In this document: piece by piece, positions 56,875 through 64,000 of the stretch
Layout: every line of letters starts with the position of its first letter
How positions within the stretch are numbered: the first letter of the stretch is position 1
DNA from: Sediminibacterium sp. C3
GTDB taxonomy: Bacteria; Bacteroidota; Bacteroidia; Chitinophagales; Chitinophagaceae
NCBI RefSeq assembly: GCF_000508085.1
Contig: NZ_KI669560.1
Span: 2,319,490-2,383,489, forward strand
Length of the DNA: 64,000 nucleotides
Direction: 5' to 3'
Notes under the pieces: model-generated
Databases searched by the model: none
What the model was told of the DNA's origin: nothing
What the model saw: only the letters and a program-made list of their open reading frames with translations
Translations under genes and position numbers: made by a program

Positions 56875-59800
56875 ATGATCCAAGGCATTTACGAAGAATT
56901 AGTCACACAATTAGTCACTCAGAAATTAGAAAATATTGATAAAGACAAATTCTATATTAATAAATCTCCTATAGATAAAGAAGAAGCATCATCAATCTTA
57001 TCCAAGCATTTAGCTCAGACAATTAAAAATGCCCTGAACTATGTAAAGTCAGACAACCAAATAGAAACCCAGATACAAATTGCCAATAAAATTATCCTTT
57101 TACTAAAAGAAGAACTACATAAAGAAGAATTTAATAATGATTTGATTGAAGTAGAAGGGAAAATACTAAAAGCCGTATTCTCAACCACCGATGAGCACTT
57201 TTCAGATCTAGATCTTCGTTTGAAGGAAATTACGCCTTACACTCGATTAACACATAGCGAACTATTTACCGGCGGCAATACAGGTTTATCCCTAGAAAGT
57301 GAACTAAAAAAAGAAATATTATCATCAAATCAAATTGACCTTCTAGTATCTTTTATAAAGTTTAAAGGAATCATCATTTTAGAAAAAGAATTAGTTGAGT
57401 TCACAAAACGGGGAGGCAAGTTAAGAGTAATTACCACGACTTATATGGGGGCATCTGATTATAAGGCTATTCAATTAATCTCCAAACTACCGAATACACA
57501 AATAAAAATATCCTACAATTCAGGCAATGAAAGACTTCATGCAAAAGCCTACTTATTCAAAAGGGATACAGGATACCACACAGGCTACATAGGGTCCTCT
57601 AATTTTTCAAGATCAGCTTTAACCGATGGCTTAGAATGGAATTTAAAAATTACTACTAAAGAGGTTCATCACATTATTGAAAAATTCCAGAAAACCTTTG
57701 ATTCCTATTGGGCAAGTGACGACTTTGAATTGTTCAATGACGAAGTTCACAAAGAGAAGCTAATACAATCGTTAAATCAAGGGCAAACAGGGAATAATAC
57801 AAACAAAAACATCACCTATTTTGAAGTTAAACCCTACCCTTTCCAACTAGAGATATTAGAAAAGCTAGAAGTGGAACGAAAAGTACATAATAGAAACAGA
57901 AATCTTGTAGTCGCCGCCACCGGAACTGGAAAAACTGTGATTTCTGCATTTGATTATAAAAAGTTCAAAAATGAAACGCCATCTGCTAAACTCTTATTTT
58001 TAGCACATCGGAAAGAAATTCTAGAGCAATCTTTATATGTTTTTAGGGGAATCTTAAGAGATAATAATTTTGGCGAACTTTGGGTAGATGGACTCATACC
58101 TAACAATTATGAATTTGTTTTCGCCTCTGTACAAACCATAAAAAACAGATTAAACGACATCACACTTTCCCCGGAATATTATGATTATATAGTTATAGAT
58201 GAGTGCCACCACCTAACAGCCAATAGCTATAGAGGGATATTGAACTATTTCAAGCCTAAAGTCTTATTAGGACTGACTGCTACACCTGAAAGAATGGATG
58301 GTGGTGATATCCAGGAAGACTTTCACAATAGAATTGCTGCTGAAATTCGACTACCTGAAGCACTAAATAGAAAGCTATTATGCCCATTTCAATATTTCGG
58401 GATCACAGATAGTATAGACTTATCTACAGTTGGCTGGGAAAAAGGTCGATACGTAGCAAGCGAATTAACCTCTGTTTATACTGCCAATAATAGACGAACA
58501 AGAGAAATAATTGACGCATTAGAAAAATACACCAAAGACAAAACAGAGGTAAGAGCAATAGGCTTTTGCGCTACGATTGAGCACGCTAAGTTTATGACAG
58601 AGAAATTTACTTTGGCCGAACTCAAGGCAGATTATTTAACAAGTGCAAATGACCAAAACAGAGATCTGATAAGAACCCGATTATTAAAAAAAGAAATTAA
58701 CTATTTATTTGTAGTAGACATATTTAATGAAGGAGTGGATATTCCAGAAATAGATACAGTATTATTTTTGAGACCCACAGAGAGCTTAACAATTTTCTTG
58801 CAGCAACTTGGAAGAGGTTTGAGACTTGCAGAGAATAAAGAATGCTTAACTGTTTTAGACTTTGTAGGGAACTCAAGACCAGAATACAATTTTGAAAATA
58901 AATTCAGGGCATTAATAGGCAAAACCTCAACTACGGTTAAAAAAGAAATAGAAGACAATTTCCCTCATCTTCCTCTTGGATGTTCAATCATATTAGAAAA
59001 AAAGGCCAAAGAGTACATTTTAGATAATATTAGAGCATCTACATCACATAACCGAAATCAACTCATCCAAAAGATTCAAAACTTTCAACACCAGACTACC
59101 CTTCAGCTAAGCTTAAAGAACTTTACCGAATTCTATAATATCCCTTTACAATTTATTTATAAAAGAGCGGGATGGAAACGACTGTGTCACGATGCAGGCA
59201 AATTGGATCAATTTGATGAAACCAATGAAACAAAAATCCATAAGGCAATTGCCAATAAATGGCTATCATGTAGTTCAACCAGCTATTTTCAGTTTATTTT
59301 AAAACTGGCAAAACAAGGTTTTAATATATCCATAGCAGATTTTAATGAAATAGAGCAACAAATGTTGTTAATGCTTCATTACGATATCTGGCAAAACGCA
59401 GGTGGGTTTGATTCGTTAGAATTGAGCATACAAGAAATAGGCAAGAATAAAGTATTAACAGAAGAGATAATAGAAGTACTTGAAATATTAATAGATAATA
59501 TCAATTTCAAAGAAATAGATTTCAATTTACCATACAAGCAACCTTTAAAAATACATGCACGATATACCAGGGATCAGATATTAGCAGCATTTGGACTGAG
59601 TACATTTGAATCAAAATCCTCCAGCAGAGAAGGAGTTGCAGTAAATACTAAATTAAAAACCGAATTACTATTTATTAATCTAATTAAATCTGAAGAAAAT
59701 TTCTCCCCCACCACTATGTATGATGATTATGCTATTAATGAAACGCTATTTCATTGGCAAAGTCAAAATACTGCAGGTCCAGAAACACCCAAAGGGATTT

Positions 59801-60015
59801 CCTATATAAATCATCAAAAAGATGAAAAAATAATATTGCTCTTTATTCGTGAGAAAAACGAAGATGAATATGGAAATACCATGGGATATGTCTTTGTAGG
59901 CGAAGGACAAATTAGAGAACACTATGGAGCAAAGCCAATGAATATAAAATGGGAACTAAATGAACCACTACCTCACTATTTATGGAAAGAAGCCGCGAAA
60001 CTTCGGGTTGGTTAA
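56875..60015 (+). CDS. Phospholipase-D nuclease / superfamily 2 helicase / DUF3427 protein
   Basis: A 1046-aa defence-type protein. The PLD-like nuclease domain covers about residues 140-290, with the HxK motif LHAKAYLFKRD (near 222) and IGSSNFSRSALTDGLEWNL. The helicase has Walker A VAATGTGKTVIS (near 347), motif II VIDECHHLTANSYRG (near 441), motif III LLGLTATPERMDGGD and motif VI QQLGRGLRLAENK. The C-terminal half matches the DUF3427 layout (DQILAAFGLSTFESKSSSRE near 900). It is paired with the HNH-HIT gene 20 bp upstream. A single HxK-type PLD half suggests it works as a dimer. Confidence 0.88.
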   Translation: MIQGIYEELVTQLVTQKLENIDKDKFYINKSPIDKEEASSILSKHLAQTIKNALNYVKSDNQIETQIQIANKIILLLKEELHKEEFNNDLIEVEGKILKAVFSTTDEHFSDLDLRLKEITPYTRLTHSELFTGGNTGLSLESELKKEILSSNQIDLLVSFIKFKGIIILEKELVEFTKRGGKLRVITTTYMGASDYKAIQLISKLPNTQIKISYNSGNERLHAKAYLFKRDTGYHTGYIGSSNFSRSALTDGLEWNLKITTKEVHHIIEKFQKTFDSYWASDDFELFNDEVHKEKLIQSLNQGQTGNNTNKNITYFEVKPYPFQLEILEKLEVERKVHNRNRNLVVAATGTGKTVISAFDYKKFKNETPSAKLLFLAHRKEILEQSLYVFRGILRDNNFGELWVDGLIPNNYEFVFASVQTIKNRLNDITLSPEYYDYIVIDECHHLTANSYRGILNYFKPKVLLGLTATPERMDGGDIQEDFHNRIAAEIRLPEALNRKLLCPFQYFGITDSIDLSTVGWEKGRYVASELTSVYTANNRRTREIIDALEKYTKDKTEVRAIGFCATIEHAKFMTEKFTLAELKADYLTSANDQNRDLIRTRLLKKEINYLFVVDIFNEGVDIPEIDTVLFLRPTESLTIFLQQLGRGLRLAENKECLTVLDFVGNSRPEYNFENKFRALIGKTSTTVKKEIEDNFPHLPLGCSIILEKKAKEYILDNIRASTSHNRNQLIQKIQNFQHQTTLQLSLKNFTEFYNIPLQFIYKRAGWKRLCHDAGKLDQFDETNETKIHKAIANKWLSCSSTSYFQFILKLAKQGFNISIADFNEIEQQMLLMLHYDIWQNAGGFDSLELSIQEIGKNKVLTEEIIEVLEILIDNINFKEIDFNLPYKQPLKIHARYTRDQILAAFGLSTFESKSSSREGVAVNTKLKTELLFINLIKSEENFSPTTMYDDYAINETLFHWQSQNTAGPETPKGISYINHQKDEKIILLFIREKNEDEYGNTMGYVFVGEGQIREHYGAKPMNIKWELNEPLPHYLWKEAAKLRVG

Positions 60016-60143
60016 ATATATTAGTTCTTCGACAAACCCATAAGTCCCAATCCCCCCAACCCTACCCCTCAAACCAAACCACCCAATATAAATAGGTTAT
60101 AAACAGATAAGCTTACTTGCACATAAAACAATAAACAACCGTA

Positions 60144-60713
60144 ATGAAAGACATAAAAATCGATGAATTACACAAAATGTCATCTAAAATTGACTCCACC
60201 CAAGAAGACACCTATTTAAAAACCTATCCAATATTCATTCAATACTTTAAAGATCAAAATGAATTAACCGAGAACAATATAATAATTGGCATCAGCCTGG
60301 TATACTCCTGGATGCCCACCATATTAAAAAATCTAAACCTAGACAGCATCAAAGAAGCAACTGAGATTTTAAACAAAGCAAGATCTCACAAACGTATCAA
60401 CCAGAATGAACTAGAAACACTCATTAATACCTTCAATAACTCCTTAGTAGGTACATCCAAATTGCTACACTTCATCAATCCTAACATGTATGCAATCTGG
60501 GATAGTAAAGTATACAGCGTTTTATATCCGAATGACTCTAACTATAGCACAGCAAAGAACACGTACTTATACCTAAAATACCTTGAATGGATTGATGGCA
60601 TCAAACAAGAATCCACTTTTGATGAGTTTTATCAAAAAATGAAAACCCTACTCGGAAACGACATAACCGAATTTCGCGCCGTAGAATACGCTCTATTCAA
60701 AAAAGCAAATTAA
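60144..60713 (+). CDS. Hypothetical helical protein
   Basis: A 189-aa, all-helical protein that I do not recognise. A conserved-looking core is SKLLHFINPNMYAIWDSKV, which recalls the core of glycosylase-like helical proteins, but this is only a resemblance. It starts 128 bp after the DUF3427 gene and 20 bp before a frameshifted ASCH gene, in the same direction. Confidence 0.65.
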   Translation: MKDIKIDELHKMSSKIDSTQEDTYLKTYPIFIQYFKDQNELTENNIIIGISLVYSWMPTILKNLNLDSIKEATEILNKARSHKRINQNELETLINTFNNSLVGTSKLLHFINPNMYAIWDSKVYSVLYPNDSNYSTAKNTYLYLKYLEWIDGIKQESTFDEFYQKMKTLLGNDITEFRAVEYALFKKAN

Positions 60714-60733
60714 ACATAACAAACCCACCACCC

Positions 60734-61005
60734 ATGCTCAACCTAAAAATCGTCATCAAAAAGAATGGTTCGACAAAATTCTAGCCGGAACCAAACCGAT
60801 AGAATACAGAGACGTCTCTCCTTTCTGGACATCTCGCCTATTCGATGCCGAAGGCAATAGAAGAAAATATGACCGAATAGAATTCATCAACGGCTACAAT
60901 AAAGACGCAAGAAGACTAATAACCGGATTTGAAGGTTTCACTACAAGAAACAACACCTACTGCATAAAAATTGGCAAAATCTATAATCGACAAATTCGTC
61001 CTTGA
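60734..61005 (+). pseudogene. ASCH-domain protein, frameshifted at the 5' end
   Basis: A start codon at 60734 gives MLNLKIVIKK and then runs into a stop codon at 60782. Adding one A to the A5 run at 60758-60762 restores an 89-aa ASCH-like protein: EWFDKILAGTKPIEYRD, then the conserved RIEFINGYNKDARRL, ending NRQIRP at 61005. ASCH proteins are RNA-binding or nucleic-acid-modifying folds of about 100 aa, so the restored length fits. The last 18 bases are also the first bases of a direct repeat found again at 62105. Confidence 0.8.
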
Positions 61006-61392
61006 GCCAGCTTTAATCCCCCCCAAACCAGACACCACTAACCATTACACTACTTAGCCAAAATACCCCGCATTCTAACGCCTATGCACCCCAACCACTA
61101 CCATGAAACCATCAAAGAAGCACTGAATACTTTAATAGGAGTAAATGACTCCATTTACAACTCAATCGTCAATATATCCATGCAGTGGGAATTAAAAGAA
61201 TTCAATGACGCTGTGCCAATTGGAGAAACCCACCAGCTGGATTTCGAAATATTCAAACACAGCAGCGATACAAATATTCAGCTACTAATCCAGCTCATTG
61301 GAAAAGAGGAAGAGACTTTTGACAACCTGGCCAATATCAACGGGATTGAGATAGAAGAGGGTGAGTAGTATGGGAGCAGTTGTAATCCCCCA
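60988..61392 (+). repeat. Direct repeat, copy 1 (full length)
   Basis: The longest of three related copies (60988-61392, 62105-62425, 63168-63415). Shared parts: CGACAAATTCGTCCTT, AGCCAG...AATCCCCCCAAACC, the core CTGAATACTTTAATAGGAGT and on, and the ending GGGAG...GTTGTAATC with a run of C. Copy 1 holds a complete 94-codon frame; the others lack about 110 bp near the 3' end. Confidence 0.88.
61084..61368 (+). CDS. Hypothetical 94-aa protein within the direct repeat
   Basis: Acidic, helical 94-aa frame (IKEALNTLIGVNDSIYNSIV, ending in EEGE). No family was recognised. Copies 2 and 3 of the repeat keep the first 60-65 codons, then hit a stop codon after SSDTN-I/M because of the internal deletion. 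Copy 3 has also lost its start. Conservation across copies could mean selection on the protein or just recent duplication. Confidence 0.55.
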   Translation: MHPNHYHETIKEALNTLIGVNDSIYNSIVNISMQWELKEFNDAVPIGETHQLDFEIFKHSSDTNIQLLIQLIGKEEETFDNLANINGIEIEEGE

Positions 61393-61469
61393 CAAAACAT
61401 CTTTAAAAATTTAGAAAATCCTCTAATAACGATTCCAAAAGAATCAAATACTTTTCAAAAAAAATATAA

Positions 61470-61919
61470 ATGGATCAAAAAAAAGCACCTGCAACAGGAA
61501 CGATTACAATTTCATTTAGTTTCTTGAGAATTGCCTTTTTGTTACTCACTGTACTTATTGTCAGTTTGTTTTTAATTGACTATTACTCAAAAATCGAAAT
61601 AAAATTATCTGAATATCTTTCAATAGCATCATTTGGCTGTGTAACTATTGGACTTCTGTATAATGCAATTTCCTTACAGTATAATTTCCAGATCAATAAA
61701 CTTAAATTTGAAAAGGAAACAGAAGCGCAACGAAATGACAAAATTAAATTTACATATGAAGTCACATCAACTTGGTGGAAGTCTGACATGTCTTCAAATT
61801 CTGAAACAGCAAAAAGGTTTATAACACCCTATAAAGGAACTTTGAATCAATCCTCTAAATTAATTGAATTCAAAATGAACAATCAGGGAATAGTGGCGGT
61901 AATTCTAAGATTTACATAA
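61470..61919 (+). CDS. Hypothetical membrane protein, possibly C-terminally truncated
   Basis: A 149-aa protein with two hydrophobic segments (FSFLRIAFLLLTVLIVSLFL and LSIASFGCVTIGLLYNAISL). A charged helical domain follows (FEKETEAQRNDKIKFTYEVT, WWKSDMSSNSETAKRF). The layout resembles DUF4760-type membrane proteins, which are usually longer; the abrupt end (IVAVILRFT) suggests truncation. It stands between repeat copies 1 and 2. Confidence 0.55.
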   Translation: MDQKKAPATGTITISFSFLRIAFLLLTVLIVSLFLIDYYSKIEIKLSEYLSIASFGCVTIGLLYNAISLQYNFQINKLKFEKETEAQRNDKIKFTYEVTSTWWKSDMSSNSETAKRFITPYKGTLNQSSKLIEFKMNNQGIVAVILRFT

Positions 61920-62048
61920 ACTTTGTAAGATTATGCAAAAAATGGGAACAGGATTAAATAATATTTTAAATTTGTTGTACCTTAAATAAAACTTTAAAGA
62001 ATGAAAACCATAGCACCAAGAGATTTTGAAGGTCTTTAATAATTTATC

Positions 62049-62075
62049 AAAAGCCACTTTTTAAGTGGCTTTTTT
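62049..62075 (+). terminator. Rho-independent terminator
   Basis: A perfect 9-bp stem AAGCCACTT / AAGTGGCTT with loop TTT and a T-run. It follows a 12-codon frame at 62001-62039 (MKTIAPRDFEGL), which may be a leftover of a lost gene. It is about 130 bp after the membrane-protein stop codon. Confidence 0.8.
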
Positions 62076-62104
62076 CATACAATATACTTTCCCATATTTT
62101 TAAG

Positions 62105-62425
62105 CGACAAATTCGTCCTTAAGCCAGCCCCAATCCCCCCAAACCAGACAACACTAACCATTACACTACTTGGCCAAAGAAATCCCCCGCATTCTCAAAG
62201 CATATGCACCCCAACCCCTACAAGGAAAACATCAAAGAAGAACTGAATACTTTAATAGGAGTTAATGAATCCATTTACAACTCAATCGTCAATATATCCA
62301 TGCAGGGGGAATTAAAAGAATTCAATGACGCTGTGCCAATTGGAGAAACCCACCAGCTGGATTTCGAAATATTCAAAAACAGCAGCGATACAAATATATA
62401 GTTTGGGAGCGGTTGTAATCTCCCT
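62105..62425 (+). repeat. Direct repeat, copy 2 (internal deletion)
   Basis: Begins CGACAAATTCGTCCTT like copy 1 and follows it closely to the phrase AGCGATACAAATAT. It then jumps over about 110 bp to TAGTTTGGGAGCGGTTGTAA. The 65-codon frame at 62204-62401 is the shortened form of the 94-aa protein and is not likely to be a separate gene. Confidence 0.88.
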
Positions 62426-62525
62426 TAGGTATTTATACCTAATCTTACACAAGTAGAAAGCACCATTGAACTATTTATTAAACGGTACTCAATTAAAACT
62501 CAAATTAAATTTGTAAATTCGGAAT

Positions 62526-62741
62526 ATGGAAGCATTAACAATAGAAATACTTAACCCCAAAGCTTTGAAGCTTATAAAAGGGATGCAGGAGTTAAATCTA
62601 ATTAAAGTAAATGAAGACCCAGCGACAAACCTGAAAGCTTATCTTAAAAAGATGAGAAAAAATGCAAATTCTGCACCAAGTTTAAACGAAATAACTCAAA
62701 TGGTGGAAGAAGTGAGAGCAAAGCGCTATGGCAAAAAATAG
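62526..62741 (+). CDS. Antitoxin of a PIN-domain toxin-antitoxin pair
   Basis: A 71-aa basic helical protein (ILNPKALKLIKGMQELNLIK, then SLNEITQMVEEVRAKRYGKK) of the short antitoxin type that in Bacteroidota precedes COG1569 PIN toxins. The C-terminal VEEVRAKRYG resembles other toxin-binding tails. It overlaps the toxin start by 14 bp, the usual arrangement. Confidence 0.8.
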   Translation: MEALTIEILNPKALKLIKGMQELNLIKVNEDPATNLKAYLKKMRKNANSAPSLNEITQMVEEVRAKRYGKK

Positions 62742-63143
62742 GACTATTAAAATCATTATTGATACCAATCTATGGATCAGCTTTATTATTTCAAACAAAA
62801 TAACTCTCTTAGACGAATTACTATTTTCAAAAAAATAAAAATTCTTTTTAGTACAGAGCTTCTAGATGAAATTGCAGGAACTATATCTAAACCAAAATTA
62901 AAAAAATATTTTACCGGAAATTCTCTTGAAGAGATGTTAACAACACTAGAACCATTTATAGAACTAATTGAAGTCAAACATAATTTAAATCTGTGCAGAG
63001 ATCCCAAAGACAACTTTTTATTGAATCTAGCAAAATCAGGAAAAGCAGATTATTTGTTGACAGGGGATAATGACCTTTTGGCAATTGAGAGAATAGGAAA
63101 ATGTCAAATCATTAAAATTAATTCGTTTTTAGAATTACAATAA
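62728..63143 (+). pseudogene. PIN-domain toxin (COG1569 type), frameshifted
   Basis: The start at 62728 gives TIKIIIDTNLWISFIISNK (first acidic residue of the PIN active site) and stops after an A7 run at 62829-62835. Adding one A joins it to KIKILFSTELLDEIAGTISK and DPKDNFLLNLAKSGKADYLL, then TGDNDLLAIERIG, the other acidic motifs, ending at 63143. The restored toxin is about 139 aa, normal for the family, and would cleave RNA. The 62772 frame alone lacks the N-terminal catalytic Asp. Confidence 0.83.
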
Positions 63144-63167
63144 TTGTTTATTGCTTTTATAAAAAAA

Positions 63168-63415
63168 CAGCTTTAATCCCCCCTTAACCCTTTAAAACCC
63201 AACCACTACCAGGAAAACATCAAAGAAGCACTGAATACTTTAATAGGAGTTAATGAATCCATTTACAACTCAATCGTCAATATATCCATGCAGGGGGAAT
63301 TAAAAGAATTCAATGACGCTGTGCCAATTGGAGAATCCCACCAGCTGGATTTCGAAATTTTCAAAAACAGCAGCGATACCAATATGTAGTTTGGGAGGCG
63401 TTTGTAATCCCCCCT
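63168..63415 (+). repeat. Direct repeat, copy 3 (5' shortened, internal deletion)
   Basis: Starts at CAGCTTTAATCCCCCC, matching the inner part of copy 1, and skips the part with the start codon. It carries the same 3' internal deletion as copy 2 and ends GGGAGGCGTTTGTAATCC plus a run of C. Confidence 0.85.
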
Positions 63416-63619
63416 ACCCGTTAAGTACAAACACCTAATCAATTCCACCAAGTAAATCCTAGCTTCAAACCTGAAAAAATAATTTTACGAAAACTTCACT
63501 TTTTGTGAACTTTTATTACATTTACACCAGAGTCTATGAGAGTTAGGCTTATAAAAAGAAAAACACTTGAAAATTTCAGCTCCCAATACGCTAGTAGCAG
63601 AAATTTGGATATTACGCCC

Positions 63620-63769
63620 CAAAGTTTACCACTTATTTCACTCGATAGTTTACCAGCGTTTCACTCCAAAGTTTACCACTTGGAATGAGGGTTAGGATTT
63701 TTATTTCACTCCAAAGTTTACCACTTAGGTTAAGCCTCGGGTGACAATACGGCACAAAGTTTACCACTT
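63620..63769. repeat. Four copies of a 15-bp IS21-type end repeat
   Basis: CAAAGTTTACCACTT is found exactly at 63620-63634, 63667-63681, 63712-63726 and 63755-63769, all in the same direction. A degraded version, GATAGTTTACCAGCG, lies near 63644. Two copies are preceded by TTTCACTC. Multiple repeats like this at the ends of IS21-family elements are transposase-binding sites. The outer tip of the element was not pinned down; it lies at or before 63620. Confidence 0.75.
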
Positions 63770-63820
63770 AAGGTAGTTGTTGATACCATTTATTAACGTC
63801 CTTGCTTTATAAAAGGAAGC

Positions 63821-64000
63821 ATGGCTAATCAAGTGATATCAATGCAACAGATTCGAGCAATTATCCAGTATTTAGAAAGGGGTTTTTCACTAAGGGCCAT
63901 ATCCTCTCAATTAGGTATTTGCAGACCTACTATTACCTTGTATGCAACGAGACTTAAAAAGTCGGCAATGCCTTATGAAGCCTTGCGTCAATTAGGCGAT
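63821..64000 (+). CDS. istA: IS21-family transposase IstA, 5' part (runs off the window)
   Basis: Sixty codons are visible: MANQVISMQQIRAIIQYLER, then GFSLRAISSQLGICRPTITL and YATRLKKSAM. This is the N-terminal helix-turn-helix of IstA-type transposases. AAGGAAG just upstream (63813-63819) is a good ribosome binding site. The integrase core and the istB ATPase gene should follow outside the window. Confidence 0.85.
   Translation, partial: MANQVISMQQIRAIIQYLERGFSLRAISSQLGICRPTITLYATRLKKSAMPYEALRQLGD

Noticed and set aside
62204..62401. A 65-codon gene in repeat copy 2
   Set aside because: It is the shortened form of the 94-aa frame of copy 1, cut by the internal deletion; there is no sign of a separate function.
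63620..63769. A CRISPR-like array of short repeats
   Set aside because: The 15-bp repeats have spacers of unequal length (about 28-32 bp, and one with an extra degraded copy) and lie ahead of an istA start; they fit IS21 end repeats better. No cas gene is present.

Overview
The window reads as a chromosomal segment of a Bacteroidota bacterium, most likely a Chitinophagaceae (Sediminibacterium-like). The reasons are a SusC/SusD pair, an Oar-type TonB-dependent receptor, many short-signal lipoproteins, weak ribosome binding sites, moderately low GC, and the mix of housekeeping genes. The family placement is inference from general protein character, not from a search.

Region 1 (1-45540) is ordinary chromosome. 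It holds a TonB receptor whose terminator has been displaced by an IS3-family insertion (3389-4685); a small amidoligase cluster (divergent esterase, ATP-grasp, GCS2-type ligase, 4819-7795); an ECF sigma factor coupled to a membrane protein that joins an anti-sigma-like N-terminus to a beta-barrel (7934-10132); lipoproteins and transporters; clpB; queG; the SusC/D pair; sppA; folK; a deoxynucleoside kinase; gcvP; def; ruvX; a UbiA prenyltransferase; a SpoU methyltransferase; an M28 peptidase; mutS; a saccharopine-dehydrogenase-like enzyme; an hscB-like gene; and tRNA-Leu(CAA) with its own terminator.

Region 2 (45540-64000) is an accessory, AT-rich defence-type island that begins directly after the tRNA-Leu. 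Its first operon (46631-52654) joins a duplicated-fold 5'-nucleotidase, two consecutive N6-adenine methyltransferase-type proteins, a small unknown protein and a GIY-YIG-like/superfamily 2 helicase protein: a restriction-modification-like system with an unusual nucleotidase. Single-gene modules follow: an OLD-type ATPase with a Toprim nuclease domain, and a DUF4268 nuclease. Each is separated by a long imperfect palindrome of TAAC...GTTA type that resembles integron attC sites. Next come an HNH protein with a HIT tail and a phospholipase-D/helicase/DUF3427 protein. The end of the island is an array of single-gene modules (unknown membrane protein; PIN toxin-antitoxin) between three direct repeats of about 250-400 bp, then the left part of an IS21-family element that runs off the window.

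Four genes (an ABC-2 permease, ruvX, an ASCH gene and a PIN toxin) carry the same lesion: one missing A/T in a homopolymer run. This points to systematic homopolymer errors in the sequence rather than four independent pseudogenes.
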